Below, in pieces: positions 7,386 to 14,960 of a DNA stretch of 34,353 nt. Position 1 is the stretch's first letter; every line of letters starts with the position of its first letter. Position numbers and translations under genes: made by a program. The notes beneath the pieces were generated by a model. The model made no database searches, was not told the origin of the DNA, and saw only the letters and a program-made list of their open reading frames with translations. The DNA comes from Candidatus Thermoplasmatota archaeon (GTDB lineage Archaea > Thermoplasmatota > E2 > UBA202 > DSCA01), in NCBI GenBank assembly GCA_034660695.1, contig JAYEJS010000073.1:1-34353 (forward strand), written 5' to 3'.

Positions 7386-8939
7386 CTATATCTGGGAAAG
7401 ACCAAGGTTAAATATGAATAAATCCATTTCTTGTACAGGAGTAGATCCATCAATGTAATATGCTTTTGCTTTTAGAGTATGTTTCCAAAACGCTTTTTCG
7501 TTTAATACAATTTCAAATGGTGCAGCTGTATCTACTCCTACCAGGCCATCATCCAGATAGAACTCAACTTTGCTCACATTTTCTTCATTAAATGCATAGA
7601 TGTTAACGCTTATCTTTCCAATTATTATTGTGTTTCCATATTTTGTTGGCATGATTTCTCTGTCGTTGAAATAAAGAAAACCTTGCTTCGGCCTTTCTAT
7701 TTTTATTCCACCGATAGCATATAATCCACCGACTAATTCACCATCAGATGTAGTGTTGTGTCCCCCAACATATATCGTTCCGTCTTTTCCTATTGCAGTA
7801 GAGGAGGAAATGCCACTGGTTGCTACCAGTATTCTCCATTTTTCTGTTCCATCCGGATTTATAGCATATAATATTCCTCTTTGGAAAAGAGGATAAGAAT
7901 AGTTTTCTGCACCAACATATATCGTTCCATCTCCTACTATAGATGGAGACTCATGTATTACTCCAGTTTTAAATTTCCATTTTAACGTGCCATTAGGATT
8001 TATAGCATATAAAAAACCATTAGATAGTCCAAAGACTGTTCCCATATATATTGTTCCATCTTCTGCTATCGCTGGAGCTTCTTCCGCATCTTCTGGCAGT
8101 AGAACTTTCCACTTCAATGTTCCATTCGGATTTATTGCATACAGATATCCATCCCATGATCCTATGTATATTGTTCCGTCATCTGCTATTGCAGGAGATG
8201 TTCTTACTTCTGCTCCTGTTTCAAACTTCCATTTCAATGTACCATTTGGATTTATTGCATATAAATGATAGTCATGCGATCCAATATATATTGTTCCATC
8301 GTCACCAATAGCTGGAGAAGAATAAATCCAAAAGCCAGTATCAAAATGCCACTTTTCTGTTCCATCAGGGGATATTGCATAAATTCTGCCTTTGTCACAT
8401 CCTGGTCCAACTATGCTAAAATAAATTGTCCCATCTTTTCCTATAGCAGGAGATGAATGTATTCTACATATTATATCGTGACCATCGTGACAATAAAATT
8501 TCCATTTTAATGTACCATCTGGATTTATTGCATATAAATAGCCATCATCACAACCCACATATATTGTTCCATCTTTTCCTATAGCTGGAGAAGATATTAT
8601 CCAATCTGCTTCAAATTTCCATTTTAATGTACCATCTGGATTTATTGCATATAAGTGCCCTTTAAAAATAGGTGCTCCCCATGCTCCAACATATATTGTT
8701 CCATCTTCTGCTATAGCTGGGGAGGAATCTACCCATTCCCCTGTTTCAAATTTCCACTTTAGTGTGCCGGGATTGCCGCTTGTATCATACTCACTCCTTC
8801 CTGTATGCTTTACATCATGGCAAAACATTGGCCAAGGTGAATCTTGTAAGCCATCATTATTATCAAAAGATAAAGGGAAAGCTATCGAAGCATTTACTAT
8901 GACAAATATAAGAGCAACTGCAATGCATATTCTTTTCAT
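7386..8939 (-). CDS. Secreted PQQ-like beta-propeller repeat protein
   Basis: This 517-residue protein begins with a signal peptide (MKRICIAVALIFVIVNASIA). It carries about nine repeats of the form SSPAI.KDGTIYVG..DGYLYAINPDGTLKWKF, the PQQ/YncE-like beta-propeller pattern (about residues 50-430). The C-terminal 85 residues form an immunoglobulin-like beta-sandwich (VSKVEFYLDDGLVGVDTAAP), a type common as a cell-surface or carbohydrate-binding module. No catalytic quinoprotein residues are recognised, so a binding or scaffold role is likely. Repeats are also very similar at the DNA level. It is divergent from the beta-helix gene, and the shared 118-base gap holds both promoters. Confidence 0.85.
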   Translation of the reverse strand: MKRICIAVALIFVIVNASIAFPLSFDNNDGLQDSPWPMFCHDVKHTGRSEYDTSGNPGTLKWKFETGEWVDSSPAIAEDGTIYVGAWGAPIFKGHLYAINPDGTLKWKFEADWIISSPAIGKDGTIYVGCDDGYLYAINPDGTLKWKFYCHDGHDIICRIHSSPAIGKDGTIYFSIVGPGCDKGRIYAISPDGTEKWHFDTGFWIYSSPAIGDDGTIYIGSHDYHLYAINPNGTLKWKFETGAEVRTSPAIADDGTIYIGSWDGYLYAINPNGTLKWKVLLPEDAEEAPAIAEDGTIYMGTVFGLSNGFLYAINPNGTLKWKFKTGVIHESPSIVGDGTIYVGAENYSYPLFQRGILYAINPDGTEKWRILVATSGISSSTAIGKDGTIYVGGHNTTSDGELVGGLYAIGGIKIERPKQGFLYFNDREIMPTKYGNTIIIGKISVNIYAFNEENVSKVEFYLDDGLVGVDTAAPFEIVLNEKAFWKHTLKAKAYYIDGSTPVQEMDLFIFNLGLSQI

Positions 8940-9057
8940 ATCAATTTCTTCATTATTAATAGATTCTTGGCATAAATAACTAACGACGTCAATAAAAATT
9001 TCAGGGGAATATATCCTTTTTCCTAAACAAATTTAAGGACAATGAGGATATAAAACC

Positions 9058-10251
9058 ATGAAAAAGGTTGCAGCGTTGTTGATTTCATTCCTTTTATTCA
9101 TTCCATTTGCATCTATCGATGGAGGCAACGTTGCTTCAAACATGAATACAAACAATACTCTTTATGTTGGGGGCTCTGGTCCAAACAACTATACAAAGAT
9201 ACAGGATGCAATAAATGATGCAAGTAATGGTGATACAATTTTTGTTTATTCAGGCATTTACCCCGAGCATGTAAGAATATACAAACCAATAAATTTGATT
9301 GGAGAAAATGAAAATACCACGATAATAGATGGAATGAATGAAACAGATGTAACGGTCTTCAGCATAACAGCAAATCATGTCAATTTCAGTCACTTTACAA
9401 TAAGAAATATCTCTGGTGGGAAATGGACATTCGGTATAAAAATAGAAGATGGAAATCATATTGAAATCTCAAATTGCATAATAAAAGAGTGCGATGGAAT
9501 CGGGATTTTTTCAACGGATAACATTTCCATAGAAAACTGCAATATATCTCAGAACTATTGGGGGCTAGATATCAGAGGAGGTAATAACATTGAAATAGGA
9601 AATTGCACAATATCGTACAACATTGGTAAAAAAGATGATAATGGATGGCTAATAGGGGGAGATGGAATATTTGCAGAAGGAGTTAGCGAAGGTCCTATAT
9701 CAAATATTCGCATAACCAATTGTTCCATTTACCACAACGGAGACGGAGTAGAAGTATTCGGTGCATCCAATGTATTTATTTCAAACTGTGACATAAACAC
9801 TTACAATTTCAGCGGGATTAACATTGGCCCATCGATTTTCAACTGCACTATTCTAGACTGCAATATCTCTCATGGATATGTAGGAATTGATATGGGATCG
9901 GTGGATGCAAAAATTGGGAACTGCAGTATAACTGGAAATTTTTGGGGAATAAGGATGGGATCTACATCTAAGGATGCAAAAGTTTTTATACGATATAACA
10001 ATATTGAAAATAATAGTTATGGAATTTATGTATGCACAGGTATTTCTAATAGTTATATCGATTACAATAATATCTATAATAATGGCATAGGAATGAAAGC
10101 AGAATTTTCTGTATGCAATGCCCGCAATAATTATTGGGGCAGTCCATTAGGGCCGAGCCATTTGTTCGGGCTGAGGGGAGATAGAATACAAACAACACTG
10201 GCGAAGGTATTTTATTTCCCATGGCTCAAGGAAGAATGTAAAATAGGCTAA
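9058..10251 (+). CDS. Secreted right-handed parallel beta-helix protein (NosD-like)
   Basis: This 397-residue protein has a signal peptide (MKKVAALLISFLLFIPFASI). It is followed by LYVGGSGPNNYTKIQDAINDA and GDTIFVYSGIYPEHVRI, the usual start of archaeal surface beta-helix proteins. Then come repeated turns of the form I.I.NC.I..N..GI, with Asn-Cys steps that stack in parallel beta-helices. It ends in RNNYWGSPLGPS, a hallmark of the NosD / periplasmic copper-binding family. Many Asn-X-Ser/Thr sites suggest N-glycosylation. A role in polysaccharide binding or as an adhesin is possible; none is proven. A gagga sequence at 9047-9051 supports the ATG at 9058. Confidence 0.85.
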   Translation: MKKVAALLISFLLFIPFASIDGGNVASNMNTNNTLYVGGSGPNNYTKIQDAINDASNGDTIFVYSGIYPEHVRIYKPINLIGENENTTIIDGMNETDVTVFSITANHVNFSHFTIRNISGGKWTFGIKIEDGNHIEISNCIIKECDGIGIFSTDNISIENCNISQNYWGLDIRGGNNIEIGNCTISYNIGKKDDNGWLIGGDGIFAEGVSEGPISNIRITNCSIYHNGDGVEVFGASNVFISNCDINTYNFSGINIGPSIFNCTILDCNISHGYVGIDMGSVDAKIGNCSITGNFWGIRMGSTSKDAKVFIRYNNIENNSYGIYVCTGISNSYIDYNNIYNNGIGMKAEFSVCNARNNYWGSPLGPSHLFGLRGDRIQTTLAKVFYFPWLKEECKIG

Positions 10252-10261
10252 GGTGAGGACA

Positions 10262-10417
10262 TTGTTAAAGAAAGAAAACCGCAAACTCTTTTTTCTTTTA
10301 TTAGCAGCTGCAATACTTCTCTTGCCCTTTTTCCCTTTTCTTACTCTTGCCTTTCCGTTGTGGATTACTGCTGAAATCCTAATTTTTATAGGGTTGATTA
10401 AGCTCATAAAAAAATAG
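10262..10417 (+). CDS. Small hydrophobic membrane protein, TTG start
   Basis: A 51-residue frame begins with TTG at 10262, preceded at the right spacing by aggtgagg (10251-10258). It encodes LLKKENRKLFFLLLAAAILL, then a Pro/Phe turn, a second hydrophobic stretch and a terminal KLIKK. This gives two short membrane segments flanked by lysines. It starts 10 bases after the beta-helix gene and may share its transcript. No family is recognised. The ribosome binding site, hydrophobic pattern and basic ends favour a real gene. Confidence 0.5.
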   Translation: MLKKENRKLFFLLLAAAILLLPFFPFLTLAFPLWITAEILIFIGLIKLIKK

Positions 10418-10474
10418 GGAGCATTAATTCTTGCATTGTGATGTTTGGATTTTTTCTACAATCTTAAAGCGAAG

Positions 10475-10509
10475 ACCATCTCAAACCGAACCCGGAAGTT
10501 AAACCCGCA
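10475..10509 (+). rRNA. 5S rRNA-like fragment (loop B/C region)
   Basis: The segment ccgaacccggaagttaaacc is nearly identical to the most conserved part of 5S rRNA (helix III 3' side, loop B and start of helix II). The preceding ccatctc also matches, with a 3-base insertion. The 5' strand of helix III and convincing helices I, II and IV/V are not found around it. It therefore looks like a decayed copy or a borrowed fragment rather than a working 5S gene. Confidence 0.4.
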
Positions 10510-10520
10510 CTTTTAGGTAT

Positions 10521-10558
10521 GGAAGATGAGCATTTTATTTCATCTTTCCAATTTTTCC
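10521..10558 (+). terminator. Hairpin followed by T-run
   Basis: GGAAGATGA (10521-10529) pairs with TCATCTTTCC (10540-10549) with one bulged T, and aatttttcc follows. It resembles an intrinsic-type terminator behind the small membrane gene and the 5S-like fragment. Confidence 0.4.
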
Positions 10559-10640
10559 TCCCATTTCATAACCTCTTTTTGAGAGAATGGTAGCACAATA
10601 AAAGTAATGTAGTTAAACAGAGCAAACTAGAATAAAGCAG

Positions 10641-10650
10641 TTTTTTATAC
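10641..10650 (+). promoter_or_regulatory. TATA box of the ACT-domain gene
   Basis: ttttttatac lies 22-31 bases upstream of the ATG at 10672, with no Shine-Dalgarno sequence. This is the leaderless arrangement. Confidence 0.5.
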
Positions 10651-10671
10651 CTCGCTTTAATATACAATATC

Positions 10672-11172
10672 ATGTGGAGAAAGATATATGCCTTATTCAA
10701 AAAATTTCCAGCACAGCAAAAAGTGGTAGAACTTCTCCTTACTTATGGTTTGCGGGTAGAAAATAATACTCTTTTTTGTGGAAAAATCGAATTATCGTAT
10801 TCCAAGGTTGCAAGGGCAGTAGGAGTTGATAGGAGAGCAGTGGTAAGCACAGTCGAGGCGGTATGGAAAAACAAGGATTTGAGAAAAATTTTTTTGATGC
10901 TTCAGCCAACGTGCCATTTAAAAGAAGTGGCACCACAAATGAACTGGGGAGTTGTGGAAATAATACCCGTGGACGCCAGTATGCCGGGGATACTTGCTTC
11001 CGTTTCTTCAATTATTGCAAAGGCAAAAATAAGCATACGCCAGGCGATAGTGGATGATTACAAACTTTCAAAAGAGCCCAGGCTTTTTATTGTCACAGAA
11101 AAACCGTTGTCCGGAAACATACTTTCAAAAATAAGGACAAGCAAGGGAGTAAAAGGGGTTGTTGCATACTGA
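10672..11172 (+). CDS. Predicted regulator of amino acid metabolism with ACT domain (COG2150 type)
   Basis: This 166-residue protein has an N-terminal helix-turn-helix-like part (residues 1-80, with LSYSKVARAVGVDRRAVVST as recognition region). Its C-terminal ACT domain (residues 90-166) includes NWGVVEIIPVDASMPGILA and ends SKGVKGVVAY. This matches the archaeal family annotated as amino acid metabolism regulators containing ACT. An amino acid probably binds the ACT domain and alters DNA binding, but neither ligand nor targets are shown here. The nearest amino acid genes are trpB2 and the SerA-like gene, neither adjacent. Confidence 0.85.
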   Translation: MWRKIYALFKKFPAQQKVVELLLTYGLRVENNTLFCGKIELSYSKVARAVGVDRRAVVSTVEAVWKNKDLRKIFLMLQPTCHLKEVAPQMNWGVVEIIPVDASMPGILASVSSIIAKAKISIRQAIVDDYKLSKEPRLFIVTEKPLSGNILSKIRTSKGVKGVVAY

Positions 11173-11222
11173 CCGAGAATCTTTAAAAAGGGATAGCACT
11201 TTTGGATTTGGAGGCGACATAA

Positions 11223-13193
11223 ATGGATAGAAAAAAAGCGATTTTAGGAACCCTGGCAATCGTGATAGTGTTATTGGGCAGCACCCAGTTGGCAGGCATG
11301 CAATTGGGCGAAACAAGCAGCAAAAACACATGTGATGAATCTTCAATAGAGGATTTGACATATAGCATGAATTTTTCCCCACCAACCATTACCGAGGGAA
11401 AGAGATATGCATCCGTCATGGTAAAAGAATCTGATTCTTATACAATAAATCCAGGGGCGCCATCAATGCCTATTGCTGTAAAAACTTTCACATTTCCTTT
11501 CGAGACAAAAATATTGGATATTGACTGCAAAATTTTAAACACTTCAGTATATGAACTGCCACAAAAGATTGCACCGGCCACCGGACATGTTATAGCAGAT
11601 AGTGCTTCACGTCCTATCACAATGGAAGAAAATAAAGAAGTTTACATGTCAAGCGATCCATATCCAGAAAAGTGGTTTAATTATGGGACTACTGTTGGAC
11701 TCAAGGATGGAAAGCATGTTATATTTTTGACGGTTGAACTACATCCAGTGAGATATTTTCCTTTGTCTGATACCATAGAATCTGTAAATAATGCCGAAAT
11801 AAAGGTTACGTTTGAAAAAAGGCAGCAGCAGTCTACTTTTAATAATGCGCGTGACTTGCTCATCATTGCACCCGACAAATTTTCGGATGCTTTACAGCCG
11901 TTGATAGAGCATAAAGAAAACCATGGTGTAAAAATAATATTTGCTTCAACCGAGAGCATATATCAGACATCCAGTGGAAGAGATGATGCTGAAAAAATCA
12001 AATATTTCATTAAAGATGCTATAGAGGGTTTGGGAATAAAATATGTAATGCTCGTTGGCGGAATGAAAGGGCAGCGTCTTAATTCATGGTATGTGCCGGT
12101 AAGATATTCTCATCTGGATGACAACTCGAGCTGGGAGGCAAGTTACATCAGCGACCTTTATTATGCTGATATTTACAAATATGAGGACGGAATGCCTGTT
12201 TTTGATGACTGGGATTCAAACAGCAACGACATTTTTGCGGAATGGAATATCAACAACAAAGATGTTCTTGACTTGTCTCCTGACGTTTATGTTGGCCGTC
12301 TTCCGTGTAGAAATACGTTTGAAGTGAATCTGGTGGTTGACAGGATAATAAAATACGAGACTTCAACATATGGACAGGACTGGTTCAAGAGGATGGTCGT
12401 TATTGGGGGAGACTCATTCCCTGACCAAGAAGTGGGAACTGATTACATCGAAGGGCAGGTAGAAACAGACCATGCCTTAAGTTTCATGGATGGATTTGAG
12501 CATGTCAGGATATATGTGAAAGGGGGCGACATCGAATTCACGCCAGAAAATACAGGGAGTGCTCTTTCCGAGGGAGAAGGATTTGTTTATTTCAGTGGTC
12601 ATGGAAACCCGGCATCCTGGGCGACCCATCCACACAATGATTTTGATACGTGGATAGATTTTGGTTTGAAAAACATTAGAAAACTCGATAATGGCGAAAA
12701 GTTGCCCGTACTGATTGTTGGCGGTTGTCACAACTCTCAGTTCAACGTGAGTGTTTTTCGGTTGCTGACAGAGGGAATTTGGGCATACTACCTGGGCGAG
12801 ATGACACCGGAATGCTGGGGATGGTTGTTTACGAGGGGCATGAATGGCGGCTCTATTGCCACTATTGGTAACACGGGTCTCGGATACGGGTCAGTGGGGG
12901 ACGGCCCGGTTGATGAAATCCCGGACAGCGTACCGGACGGCATCCCAGACTGCATACAGTATCTGGGTGGATGGATAGAAACGCACTTCTTCAAAGTCTA
13001 TAACCATTGTGGCAAGGACATTCTGGGCGAAACATGGGGCACCACAGTAACTGACTATGTGAATACATTCCCGATAGACTGGTCAATGGATTGGTCAGAA
13101 AGCCCATATACCTCTGAACTGGTGGATTGCAAAACGGCACAGGAATGGGTTCTCTTCGGCGATCCAAGCCTGAAAATTGGGGGATACGCATAG
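11223..13193 (+). CDS. Secreted C25 (gingipain-like) cysteine protease
   Basis: This 656-residue protein has a signal or anchor segment (residues 5-26). An N-terminal propeptide-like region (to about 200) precedes a C25 catalytic domain starting at DLLIIAPDKFSDALQPLIEH. The caspase-like dyad is visible: His460 in FVYFSGHGNPASW and Cys502 in LIVGGCHNSQFN. It ends ..EWVLFGDPSLKIGG, the usual C-terminus of C25 catalytic domains, with no trailing sorting domain. C25 enzymes cut extracellular proteins, mostly after Arg or Lys. GGAGGCGAC upstream of the ATG at 11223 may serve as ribosome binding site. It is one of three secreted proteases in the window. Confidence 0.88.
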   Translation: MDRKKAILGTLAIVIVLLGSTQLAGMQLGETSSKNTCDESSIEDLTYSMNFSPPTITEGKRYASVMVKESDSYTINPGAPSMPIAVKTFTFPFETKILDIDCKILNTSVYELPQKIAPATGHVIADSASRPITMEENKEVYMSSDPYPEKWFNYGTTVGLKDGKHVIFLTVELHPVRYFPLSDTIESVNNAEIKVTFEKRQQQSTFNNARDLLIIAPDKFSDALQPLIEHKENHGVKIIFASTESIYQTSSGRDDAEKIKYFIKDAIEGLGIKYVMLVGGMKGQRLNSWYVPVRYSHLDDNSSWEASYISDLYYADIYKYEDGMPVFDDWDSNSNDIFAEWNINNKDVLDLSPDVYVGRLPCRNTFEVNLVVDRIIKYETSTYGQDWFKRMVVIGGDSFPDQEVGTDYIEGQVETDHALSFMDGFEHVRIYVKGGDIEFTPENTGSALSEGEGFVYFSGHGNPASWATHPHNDFDTWIDFGLKNIRKLDNGEKLPVLIVGGCHNSQFNVSVFRLLTEGIWAYYLGEMTPECWGWLFTRGMNGGSIATIGNTGLGYGSVGDGPVDEIPDSVPDGIPDCIQYLGGWIETHFFKVYNHCGKDILGETWGTTVTDYVNTFPIDWSMDWSESPYTSELVDCKTAQEWVLFGDPSLKIGGYA

Positions 13194-13265
13194 TCTTTCT
13201 CTTCCCCTTTTACAGGCCAATCTGGTATCGCAACCTTAATAAATCACAAGGGCCTACTCAATTGA

Positions 13266-13778
13266 ATGTCGTTGAGGAAAAGGGCAGTCATTCCACTTAT
13301 GATAGCTGTTACGCTAATCCTTGTTTCTTTATCAGGATGTATAGGGCCGAAGAAAGTATTCCAGAAATTGTTGGAAAAAACTGGAGAAAAACAGAAATAT
13401 GAATGGAATGAGAAACTCGAGGACGAGAAGAGCTTTAAATTTATTGATGCATTGAATAAAAATCTTGTAAAGATTGAGGAGTACCCCCCTATAATGGTAA
13501 AAGGAAATACAAGGTATATGCATGTATATGTTAATGTAACTTTTTCAGATTTTGTAGATCCGGTATGGAAGTACATTGTTCCAGGTTATGCAAATATAAC
13601 AATAACAGATCCGTCCGGCGTAAATGTATCTAGGGAATACAGTGCCTTCGGTAAAGAAAATGAATACAAGGATTTTTTTTATTTCGCAGAACCGCAAATA
13701 GGAAATTGGAGAATAACGCTAAAGATTAGGGGTTCAGGAAACTATAAAATTTTTGCAGAGATATATGAGCCAGTATAA
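13266..13778 (+). CDS. Putative lipoprotein of unknown function
   Basis: This 170-residue protein starts with a basic N-terminus and a hydrophobic segment, followed by the lipobox LVSLSGC (Cys about 25). It is probably lipid-anchored. The C-terminal 100 residues look like a beta-sandwich (YMHVYVNVTFSDF, NITITDPSGVNVS, IGNWRITLKIRGSGNYKIFA), a form seen in emp24/PPC-like domains. No family can be assigned with confidence. The tRNA-Thr gene begins 2 bases after its stop, and the tRNA TATA box lies inside its 3' end. Confidence 0.6.
   Translation: MSLRKRAVIPLMIAVTLILVSLSGCIGPKKVFQKLLEKTGEKQKYEWNEKLEDEKSFKFIDALNKNLVKIEEYPPIMVKGNTRYMHVYVNVTFSDFVDPVWKYIVPGYANITITDPSGVNVSREYSAFGKENEYKDFFYFAEPQIGNWRITLKIRGSGNYKIFAEIYEPV
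13743..13750 (+). promoter_or_regulatory. TATA box of tRNA-Thr inside the lipoprotein gene
   Basis: tataaaat lies 30-37 bases upstream of the first base of the mature tRNA. It falls within the last codons of the lipoprotein gene, so this stretch does double duty as code and promoter. Confidence 0.4.
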
Positions 13779-13779
13779 A

Positions 13780-13851
13780 GCCGCCGTAGCTTAGTGGTAG
13801 AGTGTCTGATTCGTAATCAGAAGGTCGAGGGTTCAATCCCCTCCGGCGGCT
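13780..13851 (+). tRNA. tRNA-Thr (anticodon CGT)
   Basis: The 72-base cloverleaf folds completely. The acceptor is GCCGCCG/CGGCGGC, the D-arm GCTT..GAGT, and the anticodon stem TCTGA/TCAGA carries loop TTCGTAA (anticodon CGT, reads ACG). The T-arm is GAGGG-TTCAATC-CCCTC. The discriminator is T, as usual for archaeal tRNA-Thr. CCA is not encoded and no intron is present. Confidence 0.93.
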
Positions 13852-13973
13852 TCAGATTTACATTTCATAATAGAAGCAGATATATGTAGTATAAGCCGAT
13901 AATTTTGAAATAATTACATATATTGGGGAGGGGCAAATTATGTATACAAACATCTATTTCCATAGTCAGGTAT

Positions 13974-14126
13974 ATGAATATGGCAATTAAACGTAAAGTC
14001 AGGATGGCCGGAGAAAGCCTGGCGATCACGATTCCCTCTCAAATTGCTCAACTCCACGATATAAACGAAGGGGATTATTTAGTTTTACGATTCCCTCGCC
14101 CGCCTTATCATCCTTTTCCACCCTGA
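13974..14126 (+). CDS. AbrB/SpoVT-type DNA-binding domain protein, C-terminally disrupted
   Basis: The frame encodes MNMAIKRKVRMAGESLAITI and then PSQIAQLHDINEGDYLVL, the swapped-hairpin AbrB domain found in antitoxins and archaeal regulators. After residue 37 the sequence (RFPRPPYHPFPP) no longer resembles AbrB and lies antisense to the 3' end of the lipoprotein gene 14026-14469. The 3' part was therefore probably replaced by recombination. A homologous remnant at 16833-16943 keeps a different C-terminus. The frame remains open upstream to 13923, but the AbrB domain begins here. DNA binding is plausible; function is uncertain. Confidence 0.55.
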   Translation: MNMAIKRKVRMAGESLAITIPSQIAQLHDINEGDYLVLRFPRPPYHPFPP

Positions 14127-14469
14127 GCATTTCTTTTCCGTCTACGGTTACCCATGCATAGTCATCAACGTCGTAGAGTCTTAATTCGTATTCTCCCCCC
14201 TCAGAATGTATGAGAGCAGTAGCTTCAAAACCTATATTGTCTGTATAGTTTTCATATACTTTGTACCCATCCCAGTTGTAATAAAAACTTTTTTTATCCC
14301 AGCTTTCGGAGCCCACAAAAACACGGAATGTGCTGTTGTTTACTGTATTGTAAATTTTATACCATTTCACCTCCCAATGGCTGGTATCGTCAGCATCTGA
14401 GAGATGACTCAACTGAGTGGAGCAGGAAATAAGTACGATGATCGCTATCAAGACGACAAATTTTCCCAT
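14026..14469 (-). CDS. Putative lipoprotein of unknown function
   Basis: This 147-residue protein starts MGKFVVLIAIIVLISCSTQL, a signal segment with a lipobox-like LISC. A beta-rich domain follows with EYELRLYDVDDYAWVTVDGK, reminiscent of the end of PA14-like carbohydrate-binding folds. The last 15 residues are encoded antisense to the AbrB domain on the other strand (overlap 14026-14126), so the native C-terminus may be lost. A TTG three codons upstream is an alternative start. No specific family is recognised. Confidence 0.5.
   Translation of the reverse strand: MGKFVVLIAIIVLISCSTQLSHLSDADDTSHWEVKWYKIYNTVNNSTFRVFVGSESWDKKSFYYNWDGYKVYENYTDNIGFEATALIHSEGGEYELRLYDVDDYAWVTVDGKEMLRVEKDDKAGEGIVKLNNPLRLYRGVEQFERES
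14031..14053. repeat. 23-base perfect repeat, copy 1
   Basis: These 23 bases (attccctctcaaattgctca plus act) recur unchanged at 30167-30189, 16 kb away, in the same orientation. Here they encode IPSQIAQL of the AbrB domain. A chance exact match of this length in a window of this size is very unlikely. Confidence 0.85.
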
Positions 14470-14537
14470 TATGTCCAAAAATTGAGCGTGGTATAAAATA
14501 CTTGTGAAATGTCGCCAAAAATGAATAAGTTTTATTA

Positions 14538-14960
14538 ATGGATGCGCATTTTCCCTTTATGCAATTAAATAAAGGAGTGCTGTCATTTCTTTCAGGACTG
14601 GGATTTACGGGCCTTGCATTTTACATATGGTTCTTCACTTTGTACCCTAATCCCAACTGGAGACCGGACTTGACATTCTTTTTTTCAGTGGCTACGACTG
14701 TTCTCGGAGGGGCGGTGATATGGTGCATTTTTGTTGCCTTCTCGTTCGCCGAAACAAAAGTAAAAATAAATCCGACCATGGGCGGTTTCATCGGTGGGAT
14801 ATTGAGCATGGTCGCGGTCATATTCATGATTCTGTCTTTCAGGATAGACGGTTTGAGCCTTTACGAAAAGATACACCCCATCGTGTCATTTTTCATGGCT
14901 GCCGGATGTACAACGTTACTCATATATCCATTAGAGGAAAAAGAGCTAAATAAATGGTAG
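14538..14960 (+). CDS. Four-helix integral membrane protein, unknown
   Basis: This 140-residue protein has four predicted membrane segments: about residues 14-34, 48-70, 84-102 and 115-132. The loops are short, and Pro/Trp in the first loop reads YPNPNWRPDL. No family is recognised. Its stop overlaps the start of the Trm56-HD gene by 7 bases, so the two are probably translationally coupled within one operon with pdxT. The ATG at 14538 follows a TATA-like aataagttttatt about 20 bases upstream. Confidence 0.6.
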   Translation: MDAHFPFMQLNKGVLSFLSGLGFTGLAFYIWFFTLYPNPNWRPDLTFFFSVATTVLGGAVIWCIFVAFSFAETKVKINPTMGGFIGGILSMVAVIFMILSFRIDGLSLYEKIHPIVSFFMAAGCTTLLIYPLEEKELNKW

